A stretch of 64,000 bases of DNA from Verrucomicrobiota bacterium (GTDB taxonomy: Bacteria > Verrucomicrobiota > Verrucomicrobiia > Opitutales > Opitutaceae), in the NCBI GenBank assembly GCA_016235555.1, contig JACRKC010000100.1, positions 1-64,000 on the forward strand. The letters are read 5' to 3'. Below are positions 51,582 to 59,539 of the stretch, piece by piece. The notes under the pieces were generated by a model. The model was not told where the DNA came from. It saw only the letters and a list, made by a program, of their open reading frames with translations, and searched no databases. Position numbers and translations under genes: made by a program. The stretch's first letter is position 1; each line of letters begins with the position of its first letter.

Positions 51582-52255
51582 CGCTTGGCCTCCGGTTTCT
51601 TCAGAGTGTCGAGGATGCCGCCGATGTCGGAGGGTTTGACGCGACCGTAGGTCTTGCCGTCGACGACGAGGGCGGGCGCCATGCCGCAGCAGCCGATGCA
51701 GCGGACAACGCCGAGGTGGCAGTGGCGGTCGGGCGTGGTCTGGCCCTCGGCGACGCCGAGACGGTTGCGCAGTTCGCCGATGAGATCGCCGGCGCCCTTC
51801 AGGTAGCAGGCCGTGCCGTTGCAGACAGTGACGTCGTGCTGCGCGGGCGGCTGCAGTTTGAAGTAGTGGTAGAAGGTGATGACCTCGTAGATGCGCGCGA
51901 GCTTCACGCCGAGTTCGCGGGAGAGTTCCATCGCGACCTCGCGCGGCACGTAGCCGTGCTGGTTCTGGATCGCGTGGAGGATCATGATGAGGTTGCCCTC
52001 CTCGTCGCGCCACTGGGCGACGTGTTTCTGGACGTCGCGGCGCAGCGTGGTATCGAGCTTGCCCTGGATGCGGCGCAGGCGCTCGAGTTTGATTTCGACG
52101 AGGCGCGTGAGCTCCTCGGAAATGTCGCGGGGGACAAACCCGTGACGGCGCTCCACCTCGTCGAGGAGGGAAAGGAGCGCGGCTTCGTCCTGCTTGGCGA
52201 AATCGGCGGGGCGGGAGGGGTGCTCCCCGGTGGCGAAGGGCGGGGCCGTTTTCAT
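51578..52255 (-). CDS. hydC: NuoE-like hydrogenase subunit (HydC/HndA type)
   Basis: 225 residues, with ATGA overlap to HydB. The core is NuoE/HndA: LIMILHAIQNQHGYVPREVA, IYEVITFYHYFKLQPPAQHD, then the [2Fe-2S] ligands in VCNGTACYLKGA and VRCIGCCGMAP. It passes electrons between the NAD(H)/FMN site and the catalytic subunit. About 65 extra N-terminal residues (FAKQDEAALLSLLDEVERRH then GFVPRDISEELTR) resemble a second copy of the helical head, making it longer than the usual 150-165. First gene of the hydrogenase operon. Upstream (52256-52400) I see no strong promoter boxes. Confidence 0.92.
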   Translation of the reverse strand: MKTAPPFATGEHPSRPADFAKQDEAALLSLLDEVERRHGFVPRDISEELTRLVEIKLERLRRIQGKLDTTLRRDVQKHVAQWRDEEGNLIMILHAIQNQHGYVPREVAMELSRELGVKLARIYEVITFYHYFKLQPPAQHDVTVCNGTACYLKGAGDLIGELRNRLGVAEGQTTPDRHCHLGVVRCIGCCGMAPALVVDGKTYGRVKPSDIGGILDTLKKPEAKR

Positions 52256-52400
52256 GGCGATGGCGCGAGTATCGCTTGAACCCGGACGAGCGACTCAGCG
52301 CGCGTTGGCCAAGACTCGGCATAATTTATTGCGGAGCGGGCGGGCAACAAATGCGCAGCGAGACACCGGGCCGTGGGCGGCTTCGTGTCGACGAGATTAC

Positions 52401-52527
52401 GGAGTGTTTTCAAACCGTGTGGGAGGGGTTTTATGCCCCGACGGGCTGCGGTGTGCGCCGGGCGGCGGGGCATAAAGCCCCTCCCACAATCCTCGATCGC
52501 CCGATTTCATGAGTTTGAAAACACTCC
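52401..52527. repeat. Nested palindrome with 15-bp perfect outer arms
   Basis: Outer arms GGAGTGTTTTCAAAC (52401-52415) and GTTTGAAAACACTCC (52513-52527) match perfectly. Between them lies a long hairpin, GTGGGAGGGGTTTTATGCCC then GAC ... GGGGCATAAAGCCCCTCCCA then C. The architecture equals 29654-29779: a stem whose loop carries another palindrome. The rest of 52256-52704 holds a CGCGTGGAG...CTCCAC repeat and no gene. Confidence 0.75.
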
Positions 52528-52704
52528 CTCGATCGAGGGCGTCAACCGCGACGGGCTATGGCAAACCCGTCCGGTTGCGATGCAAGCGGCTTGGGGGCAA
52601 GCCGCTCCACCTCCGGCAGAAAAAGGCCGGCGCGTGGAGGGCAACGCGCTCCACTCCGGGCGCGGTTTTTCGCGAGCGAAGGCCGGTGCGGCGGCGCGAC
52701 CGGG

Positions 52705-53730
52705 TCAGTAGGTGAAGAACATCTCCTGCAGCGCGTGTGGGTCGCAGGTGCGGGTGAGGCCGAGCACGAGGAGGACGCGGGCTTTTTGCGGGTTCAGTTC
52801 GTCGCTGGCGATGAAACCGTGGCGATCGTCGTCGATCTCGATGTTGCGTTCGACGACGCCGCCGCCAGTGCGGGAGCTGCGCACGATCGCGAGGCCCGCC
52901 CTGGCCGCTTCGGCGCACGCGGTCTGGGCGAGGGCGGAGAGATTGCCATCGCCGACCCCCGCGATGATCAGCCCGCGGGCACCAGCGCGCACGGCGGCGT
53001 CGATCAACTCGCGGCCCATGCCTGCGTGGGCGTAGATGATGTCGACGCGCGGACGCGACGATTCGCTGGGGCTGGTGGCGGCGGGCAAGGGGGCGAACTC
53101 GCTCCGGGCTGTGTGCCGGCGCACGGGTGGAGCGTAGAAGTGGATGCGGCCGGAGTTGACGAGGCCGGCAAGGCCGCGGTGGCCGCTGGCGAAGGTGCCG
53201 ACCTGGGTGGTGTTGGTCTTCGCGATTTCGCGGGCGAAATGAACCTCGTCGTTGGCGACCACCAGCACGCCGCGGTCGCGCGCCGCGGGATGCGCAGCAA
53301 CGGCGATGGCGTTGAAGAGGTTCATCGGGCCGTCGGCGCTGATGGCGGTGGCCGGGCGCATCGCGCCGACGAGGACGACCGGTTTTTCCGTGCGGACGAC
53401 GAGGTTCAGAAAAAACGCCGTCTCCTCCATGGTGTCGGTGCCGTGCGTGATGACGACGCCGGCGATGGCGGGGTCGTCGAGGGCGGCTTGGGCGCGGGTG
53501 GCGAGTTTGCGCCACGTGGCCTCGTCCATGTCTTGGGAGCCGATGGCGGCAACAGGCTCGACTTCGAGTTGCGCGAGTTCGCCGAGTTGCGGCACGGCGG
53601 CAATGAGGGCGTCGACGGAGAAGGCGGCGGCTTTGTAGCCGCGGCCGCCCTGCACCTGGGCGCCGGCGATGGTGCCGCCGGTGGCGAGCACGCGGATGCG
53701 GGGCAGGGCAGGGGCGGAGGAGCGGGCCAT
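52705..53730 (-). CDS. Type II-like L-asparaginase
   Basis: 341 residues; start ATG at 53730, with no signal peptide evident. The N-terminal active-site Thr is in RIRVLATGGTIAGAQ. The second catalytic Thr, with Asp, is in VVITHGTDTMEETAFFL. The conserved VLVGAMRPATAISADGPMNL follows. The Lys of the triad would be expected in the GxM...DGP region, and this stretch matches. The rest follows the asparaginase pattern (VVANDEVHFAREIAKTNTTQ, GLAGLVNSGRIHFYAP, DIIYAHAGMGRELIDAAVRA then GARGLIIAGVGDGN, VRSSRTGGGVVERN). It hydrolyses L-asparagine (often glutamine too) to aspartate and ammonia. A type II, periplasmic-like sequence without a leader may be cytoplasmic, or the start may be wrong. Confidence 0.92.
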   Translation of the reverse strand: MARSSAPALPRIRVLATGGTIAGAQVQGGRGYKAAAFSVDALIAAVPQLGELAQLEVEPVAAIGSQDMDEATWRKLATRAQAALDDPAIAGVVITHGTDTMEETAFFLNLVVRTEKPVVLVGAMRPATAISADGPMNLFNAIAVAAHPAARDRGVLVVANDEVHFAREIAKTNTTQVGTFASGHRGLAGLVNSGRIHFYAPPVRRHTARSEFAPLPAATSPSESSRPRVDIIYAHAGMGRELIDAAVRAGARGLIIAGVGDGNLSALAQTACAEAARAGLAIVRSSRTGGGVVERNIEIDDDRHGFIASDELNPQKARVLLVLGLTRTCDPHALQEMFFTY

Positions 53731-53832
53731 GAGGCACGCTACGAGGCGGAGCGTGTCGACCGCAACGCGCTTTGTGGATGGCGGCCGAACCAGGGCGCAT
53801 CTCAGTTTCTTGCAGTCTGGAGAGAGCGAAGG

Positions 53833-53884
53833 AGCGGCGGTTTTCAACCGCCGGGCTTGGGCGCTTGGAAAAGCGCCCCTCCGC
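53833..53884. repeat. Paired hairpins in the asparaginase upstream gap
   Basis: GGCGGTTTTCAACCGCC and GGGCGCTTGGAAAAGCGCCC stand side by side. Next, at 53920-53944, is a GCGCGTTGAGGGGGCAACGC then GC stretch related to one near 52635. No gene lies between 53731 and 53970; part of the asparaginase promoter must be here. Confidence 0.55.
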
Positions 53885-53970
53885 AGTGCAGAAAAGTGCG
53901 ATGCGCCCGACGAACCAGCGCGTTGAGGGGGCAACGCGCTCCACCTTGGAAAGCTTTCTTGCGATAGCGC

Positions 53971-54000
53971 AAAAAGAGCCCGCCGGGTGCGGCGGGCTCT
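53971..54000 (-). terminator. Intrinsic terminator of the collagen-like gene
   Basis: On the minus strand GAGCCCGCCGCACCCGGCGG then GCTC folds into a 9-bp GC-rich stem with a six-base loop, followed directly by TTTTT. It lies about 28 bp past the stop at 54028, exactly where a Rho-independent terminator for that gene is expected. One of very few classical terminators in the window. Confidence 0.85.
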
Positions 54001-54027
54001 CGCGGAAGAGGGCGGGGGAACGTGGTG

Positions 54028-55964
54028 CTATTGCGACGGCTGGCCTTGGATCATTGCGGCTAGCTGCGCGGTGACGCGTTTGAGCTCGGCGATTTCTCCG
54101 GCCTGCTTTTCGAGTGCGGCGATGCGCGCGGCCTGCGCATCGATGGTGCGCTGCTGGCGTTGCACCTCGTTGAGCAGCATCGGCGCGAGGAACTGGTAGC
54201 GCACGGTCTCGATGGAGCCGTCGGCGTTGCGCGCGACGAGGCCGGGGAGCACTTGATCCACTTCCTCGGCGATGAGGCGTATTGGAGCGTGTGCGAGCCG
54301 TCGTCATGGGCGGCTTTGTAGTGGAAAGTGACGGGACGGAGCTGCATGAGCGCGGCGGAGGCTTTGCCCATGTCGGCGATATCGTCCTTGTAGCGGCGCG
54401 AGGAGGTGAGGGTGCCGAGCTGGCCGTCGCCGGCGATGAAGACCGGAACGCCGGCCGAAATGGTCGCGCCGAGGATGCCGGCGATGTAGGTGCGGTTTTG
54501 CGTTTGAGCGGATGGGGCGCCGACACGCGTGCCGCCGATGCGAATGGTCTGGGTGTCACCAGCGACGCCTTCGTGACCGATCGCGATGTTGTAGTTGCCG
54601 GTCGAGATGCTGGAGCCTGCGGCGTAGCCGATGGCGATGTTGTCGTGGCCGCTGGTGCTGGCATCAAGTGCGCGACCGCCGAGTGCGACGTTCCAGTAGC
54701 CGGAGGTGTTGCGATTAAGCGACGAGGAACCGACGGCGGTGTTGTTGGTGCCATCGATGTTGGCTCCGAGGGCGCTGTTGCCGATGGCGGTGTTCTGGTT
54801 GCCGACGGTGTTGAAGCGGAGCGTCTGGATGCCAAGGGCGGTGTTACCGTCGCCGGTGGTGTTGCGCTCCATCGCGACGTTGCCGACCGCGGTGTTGGAA
54901 CCGCCGGTGGTGTTGCCATTGAGCGCGGAGTTGCCGATGGCGGTATTGTCGCGACCGGACGAGTTGAAGAACATCGCGCTCGTTCCGATCGCGGTGTTGT
55001 TGATGCCGGTCGTGGTGAGGAAGGCGGCGCGGAAGCCGATCGCGGTGTTGCTACCGAGGGTGGTGTTGGCGTTGCTCAGCGCCGAGGCACCGACGGCGGT
55101 GTTGCCGAAACCGCCGTTGTTCAGCGAGAGCGCGTTGGAGCCGATGGCGGTGTTGAAGCCGCCGGCGCCATTGCCCCCGAGTGCGAGGTAACCGTAGGCC
55201 GAGTTGTCGCTGCCGGGGCTGGAAGTGGAGAGCGCCAGATCACCGCCGGTGGTGTTGCGCGTGGCAAAGGCGACGACGCCGGCCGGACCCCCCGGGCCAG
55301 TCGCACCGGTGTCGCCTTTCGGACCGTGCGGACCAGCGGGGCCGGCGGGGCCTTGTGGTCCTTGAGGGCCGGTCGCGCCGGGATCACCCTTGTCGCCCGT
55401 ATCGCCCTTGTCGCCTTTCACACCCGGCGAGCCCTGAAGCCCTTGGTCGCCTTTTTCGCCCTTGATGCCCGGCAGCCCTTGGAGTCCTGGGTCACCTCTA
55501 TCGCCCTTCGGACCTTGGGGACCGACCACGCCAGCCGGACCGGCAGGCCCGGGCGCTCCGGTGAGTCCGATGGGGCCCTGTGGACCAACGGGGCCGGCCG
55601 AGCCTTGGGCCCCTTGCGGTCCCTGCGGGCCGGTGGCGCCGATCGTGAGGTCGAGAGTGGAGTCGTTGTCGTTGTCACTGCTGCCGAGCGTGAGGCGATA
55701 CGTGCCGGCCGGTGGCACGGCGCTCAAGCTGACCAGCAGTTTTTGGGTCGAGCTGTTGTAGGTGGCTGGAACCGCCACGCCGTTGAACTTCACGCGTGGG
55801 GTGTGGTGGCCGAAATCCAGGTCCCCGCCCGAGACGGTGATGACTTTGGTGACGGGGTTGAAGGTGGCGCTGTAGACGGAACTGTCGTCGTCGGAGCGGG
55901 CCGGCGACACGAGAACGGCGAGCGCCGCGAAGGCGAGCGCCCGGAGGGTGCGGATGGATGTCAT
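54028..55964 (-). CDS. Collagen-like/YadA-head surface protein with intramolecular chaperone end, one frameshift
   Basis: About 645 residues when one frameshift is bridged. Signal peptide ([18 protein letters not shown]), a beta domain, a G-X-Y collagen-like stretch of about 110 residues ([32 protein letters not shown]), about eleven YadA-head repeats ([30 protein letters not shown]) and a C-terminal S74/intramolecular chaperone domain starting [12 protein letters not shown]. The frame breaks at about 54278: bridged one base, DGSHTLQYG would continue [20 protein letters not shown] to the natural coiled-coil end ([20 protein letters not shown]) and the stop at 54028. Unbridged, the product ends at 54060 in a Ser/Arg-rich tail. 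A single missing G explains it, either as a real lesion, phase variation or a sequencing error. Probable trimeric surface fibre. Confidence 0.75.
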
Positions 55965-56393
55965 GGGTGAAAGAGTGGCAACGTGGTTCTGAACGGGATC
56001 GCAGACGGGCCGCGATGGTTCACGTCGGGGCGAATCAAACCGGGAGACGAAACGGCGAAATCAGGCCGGGTCTTTCAGAAAATCGGAAACCTGACCGCGG
56101 CGACGGCAGTTCGTCGTTGGTCGCTGATTCCCTTGCTGCAGTCCCCCATCTGCCGCCCGACTTGGGTTTGGCGGACACGTCGGGCCGGAGACGTCGGCGT
56201 ATGGTCTCCAGCAAGCATGTCGAACACCTGCTGGGCAAAACCGGGGCGAAGTCGCGCACGGAACCGGCCTTGCTTCTGCGTGGAGAATTGGGTCGTTGAC
56301 GGTTTCCACTTTCCGCCCGGGTGACGGGTGCGCGCCAGGCGGCGCCGATGCCACGGCATCAGGCTGGCCAGGGTCTGAGCGATCCGCGCGCCG
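55965..56393. other. Gap without recognisable feature
   Basis: About 430 bp upstream of the collagen-like gene and downstream of the GH43-like gene. It carries Arg/Pro-rich shadow frames in all directions, and no hairpin with a T run, no repeat family member and no ribosome-binding-site/start combination was seen. The promoter of the collagen-like gene should lie in its left part. Confidence 0.4.
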
Positions 56394-57386
56394 TCAGCGC
56401 GCCAGCGCGGGCCGGCCGTCGCGCCACGTGACCTCGACGCGGGAGAGATACCACGTGCGGCCCTTGTCCCGGTTGCCTTGGAAGAACAGGTGGGTGCGGC
56501 CGTCGGCATCGACGAAGATGCCGGGGTGGCCGGACTCGGAGGCGTTCCAGGCGTCGGGCGCGCCGTTCGGCAGGAAGGGTTCCGAGGCAAGGCGCGTCCA
56601 GCTCAGGCCGTCGCGCGAGGTGGCGACACCGATTTGCTGCGGCTCGTTGTTGTAGCCGCCGGCGTAGAACATGAAGAGCGTATCGCCCCGCCGCACCACG
56701 CTGGCCGCTTCGATGCAGTTGCGTTCCCAGGGCAGCTCGGGTTTCAGGATCGGGCCGTCGACCAGCTGCGTCCAACGCTCGCGGCGGAAATCGGAGTCGA
56801 GCGGCGCCCCGGCCACGCCGAGCATCTGCACCTTCATCGCCGGGTCGCGCGTCGCGAAGTAGAGCAGCAACCGATCGCCGACGGGCACGGCCTCGGCGTC
56901 GATCGCGCGCCCGACGGTCCAGGTGCCGGCGGGCGCGAAGACAGGATTCGTTGGCTCACGGGTGAACGCCACGCCGTCGTCGGACCACGCATGGCAGATC
57001 GCGTCCTTCGGGCCGTTGCCGTAGGTTTGGTAGAAGAGATGCACTTTGCTCCGCAGGACGATGGCGCCCGCGGCGCACAACCCGCGACGGTCGCACTCCT
57101 GCGCCGGCCGCAGTTCGCCGAGCTTGGTCCAGTGATCGAGGTCGCGGCTCTCCGCGATCCCGATGCACCAGCCGGCGGCCCAGCTCTCCGTGGGGCTCTT
57201 CTGCGCTGCGGGCGGGATCGAATAATACATGAGGTAACGGTCACCAAACCGGATCACGCTGGGATCCTTGGCGATCGACCGGCCGCGCGAGGTGTCCGTC
57301 CAACGCATGGCAGGCTGGTCCGACGCAACGGCCGCTCCGGTCGCGATTCCCAGCGAAGACAGGACAAACAGGACGGTGCGCCACAT
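56394..57386 (-). CDS. Secreted GH43/GH117-superfamily five-bladed beta-propeller glycosidase
   Basis: 330 residues with signal peptide (TVLFVLSSLGIATGAAVA). Blade motifs of the GH43-like furanosidase/xylosidase clan recur: AKDPSVIRFGDRYLMYYSIP (catalytic-base Asp region), GWCIGIAESRDLDHWTKLGE, VHLFYQTYGNGPKDAICHAW then SDDGVAF, AIDAEAVPVGDRLLLYFATR, NCIEAASVVRRGDTLFMFYA then GGYNNE (general-acid Glu region), IGVATSRDGLSWTRL, SGHPGIFVDADGRTHLFFQG. The clan cleaves arabinans, xylans or, in GH117, neoagaro-oligosaccharides by inversion. The exact substrate is not predictable. It stands alone, divergent from the NTP-transferase gene. It probably degrades plant or algal sugars. Confidence 0.78.
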   Translation of the reverse strand: MWRTVLFVLSSLGIATGAAVASDQPAMRWTDTSRGRSIAKDPSVIRFGDRYLMYYSIPPAAQKSPTESWAAGWCIGIAESRDLDHWTKLGELRPAQECDRRGLCAAGAIVLRSKVHLFYQTYGNGPKDAICHAWSDDGVAFTREPTNPVFAPAGTWTVGRAIDAEAVPVGDRLLLYFATRDPAMKVQMLGVAGAPLDSDFRRERWTQLVDGPILKPELPWERNCIEAASVVRRGDTLFMFYAGGYNNEPQQIGVATSRDGLSWTRLASEPFLPNGAPDAWNASESGHPGIFVDADGRTHLFFQGNRDKGRTWYLSRVEVTWRDGRPALAR

Positions 57387-57459
57387 GCCCGCACGCTATT
57401 CGCGCGGGGGATGCATGTCACGCCTTGCGCCGGTTGCGCCGTGACTTTTTCTTCGCGCG

Positions 57460-58332
57460 ATGGCCTTCACGCTCCTCGTTCTCGCCGCCGGCATGGGTTC
57501 CCGCTACGGCGGTCTCAAACAGATCGATCCCGTCGGTCCGTCGGGCGAGACCGTGCTCGATTACGCGGTGTTCGATGCGCAGCGCGCCGGCTGCACGCGC
57601 GTCGTGTTCGTGATCCGGCGCGATTTCGAGGCGTTATTTCGTGAAAAGATCGGCGCGCGTTACGCCGGGCGCATCGCGGTCGACTACGTGTTTCAGTCGC
57701 TTGACCAACTGCCGCCGGGCTTCACGCCGCCGGCTGGTCGCGAGAAGCCCTGGGGCACGGCCCACGCGGTGTGGTGCGCCCGCGAGGCCGTGAAGGAAAA
57801 TTTCGCCGTGATCAACGCCGACGATTTTTACGGTGCGGATTCGTTTGCGCGGCTTGGGCGGTTCCTCGCCGGTGCGCAGGGCGGGGCATGGGCGATGGTC
57901 GGCTTCAAACTGGCCAACACCCTCTCCGAGCACGGCGGCGTGTCGCGGGGCATCTGCTCGAGCGATACGGCGGGCAACCTGACCGGCAGCGCCGAGACGC
58001 ATGGCATCACCCGGGAGGAGGTCGGGCCGGGAAAGAAATATGCCGCCGACACGATCGTCTCGCTGAATTGTTGGGGCTTCACGCCGACGCTGTTTGCGGG
58101 GCTCGACGCGCAATTGCGGGATTTCCTCGCCCTGCAAGGGCGCGAGTTGAAGGCGGAGTTTTATCTGCCCGTCGCGGTCTCGACCGCCATCGAGCGCGGG
58201 CAGGCCGCGGTGAGCGTGCTGCCGACCGAGAGTTCGTGGTTCGGCATCACCTATCGCGACGACAAGCCGCGCGTCGAGGCGGCGATCGCCGCCCTCGTGC
58301 GCGACGGAAAATATCCGGCCCGCCTCTGGTAA
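57460..58332 (+). CDS. NTP transferase (sugar-1-phosphate nucleotidyltransferase-like)
   Basis: 290 residues, start ATG at 57460. The nucleotide-binding loop LLVLAAGMGSRYGGLKQIDP is the consensus G-x-G-(S/T)-R...K of the family. The acidic metal site is in FAVINADDFYGADSFARL. WGTAHAVWCAREAV and GKKYAADTIVSLNCWGFTPT follow the family pattern; the C-terminus is LPTESSWFGITYRDDKPRVE. This sub-branch is annotated as nucleotidyltransferase or NDP-sugar pyrophosphorylase of unspecified sugar; it makes NDP-sugars from sugar-1-phosphates in the cytoplasm. No sugar-modifying partner lies next to it, so the pathway is open. It is followed by a four-arm element. Confidence 0.85.
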   Translation: MAFTLLVLAAGMGSRYGGLKQIDPVGPSGETVLDYAVFDAQRAGCTRVVFVIRRDFEALFREKIGARYAGRIAVDYVFQSLDQLPPGFTPPAGREKPWGTAHAVWCAREAVKENFAVINADDFYGADSFARLGRFLAGAQGGAWAMVGFKLANTLSEHGGVSRGICSSDTAGNLTGSAETHGITREEVGPGKKYAADTIVSLNCWGFTPTLFAGLDAQLRDFLALQGRELKAEFYLPVAVSTAIERGQAAVSVLPTESSWFGITYRDDKPRVEAAIAALVRDGKYPARLW

Positions 58333-58372
58333 ACCGCCTGCCCAGCCCGCACCACTCCCGCCCGTCTGTCAT

Positions 58373-58556
58373 TTACCGAGGTTCGAATAAATGAGTGACG
58401 GCGGTGGTTCGGGGAGCGCCCGCGTCCCGCGGGCTGTCCTCGGCGTCCCGCCGAGGACTTCGAAGGTGTCGGCGAGACGCCGACACGAGCACCCGAGACG
58501 GGTGCGCTCCCCAAGCCGCCGGACTCTCTGTCACCCTATTTCGCGAGACACAGTAA
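58373..58556. repeat. Four-arm palindromic element, copy 3 (complete, inverted)
   Basis: The ends are TTACCGAGGTTCGAATAAAT (left) and, reverse-complemented from the right, TTACTGTGTCTCGCGAAATA, matching the terminal inverted repeats of copy 2. The interior shows the same four arms (GCCCGCGTCCCGCGGGC; GTCCTCGGCGTCCCGCCGAG then GAC; GTGTCGGCGAGACGCCGACA then C; ACCCGAGACGGGT) in opposite orientation. Compensatory changes preserve the stems. Confidence 0.85.
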
Positions 58557-58603
58557 TAGATGACCTCACCGAAAGGCCGGGGGGCGAACGCCCAGGGGCG
58601 GGG

Positions 58604-59341
58604 CTACCGCGCCTCCGGCTGCTGCTTCGCGAGTTGGTTCCTCACCACATCGCGGTGCACGCGGTTGCTGAGGCCGGCGAGGTGCAGGCGCATGGCTTCG
58701 ACCACACCGTTGGTGTCGCGCGCGCCGATGAGTTTTCCGATCTGACGATGGGCCTCGACCACGCCATGCACGAGCGTGGCGAGCAGCGGGTTTTCGCTGC
58801 TCTTGGCGGGGATCATCGTGTCGGGCAAGCGGTAGAACACGTAGTTGCACTCGATCATCAGCAGGTCGAAATCGTTGATGAACCTCTCGTTCCGGCTCGC
58901 CTCGACGACGGTCTGGTGGAACTGCCAGTCGAGTTCGAGCCAGCGCGCCGAGGGGGCGTTGGGCGCCTCGCGGGCCATCTCGTCGCAGATGAGCTCGAGT
59001 TGGACGAGGTCGGTGGCGGTGCGATTGTGGCAGGCGGCGCGGGCGGCGGCGAGTTCGACGGCCTCGCGGTATTCGTGCAGGTGGGTGACCTCGGCCGGCG
59101 CGTAGTCGCGCAGCCGCAGCCCGCGGTTGACCGCGTCTTTGAGCAGGATGCCTTTGGAGACGAGTTTTTGCAGCCCCTCGCGCACCGGGATGCGGCTGAG
59201 CTTGAGTTTGGCGGCGAGGTCGCGCTCCACGAGCCGACCACCCGGCAGGAACGCCTCGGAAAAAATCAGGCGCACCAGCCGCTGTAGATTCGGTGGCGTG
59301 CGGTCGATCTTCGGTTCAAAAACCCGGCGGCGTTTCGGCAT
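58604..59341 (-). CDS. GntR-family regulator with FCD ligand domain
   Basis: 245 residues; the ATG at 59341 is preferred because a longer frame only adds a basic leader. The winged helix is clear (VERDLAAKLKLSRIPVREGL then QKLVSKGILL). The effector domain is the FCD all-helical fold with metal-binding residues in YREAVELAAARAACHN, LELDWQFHQTVVEASRNERF and LVHGVVEAHRQIGKLIGA. FCD-type GntR proteins usually respond to sugar acids or other carboxylates. The gene diverges from a TonB receptor and an HpcH/HpaI aldolase, which fits control of uronate or hydroxy-acid use. Operator-like palindromes lie in the shared promoter region (59406-59417 and 59474-59484). Confidence 0.9.
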   Translation of the reverse strand: MPKRRRVFEPKIDRTPPNLQRLVRLIFSEAFLPGGRLVERDLAAKLKLSRIPVREGLQKLVSKGILLKDAVNRGLRLRDYAPAEVTHLHEYREAVELAAARAACHNRTATDLVQLELICDEMAREAPNAPSARWLELDWQFHQTVVEASRNERFINDFDLLMIECNYVFYRLPDTMIPAKSSENPLLATLVHGVVEAHRQIGKLIGARDTNGVVEAMRLHLAGLSNRVHRDVVRNQLAKQQPEAR

Positions 59342-59405
59342 GGACGCCGATACAAACCGACCGCGGCGGAGCGTGCAAGACCGGGGACGACGTGACTGGA
59401 GCATT

Positions 59406-59417
59406 TTGGTATGCCGT
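59406..59417. promoter_or_regulatory. GntR operator-like half-matching site 1
   Basis: TTGGTATGCCG is a one-base variant of the palindrome at 59474-59484. The two sites lie 68 bp apart between the divergent GntR and TonB receptor genes. That spacing and the matching sequence suggest cooperative binding by the adjacent regulator. Confidence 0.45.
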
Positions 59418-59473
59418 CATCCTCGGTTTCGCTCATGGGTAAACCCGGTTGACACGGGTGTCGCTTGTTAAAC

Positions 59474-59484
59474 ATGGTATACCG
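59474..59484. promoter_or_regulatory. GntR operator-like palindrome site 2
   Basis: ATGGTATACCG contains the perfect 8-bp palindrome GGTATACC. FCD-type GntR regulators commonly bind TnGTATACnA-like palindromes. A TTGACA -35-like box lies at 59449-59454 just upstream, but no good -10 at 17 bp was found, so the promoter assignment is loose. Confidence 0.55.
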
Positions 59485-59539
59485 AAATCGTCCGGGTTCG
59501 CACCCGGCCCGACCCGCTGTTCCCGTTCCACCTTCGCCT

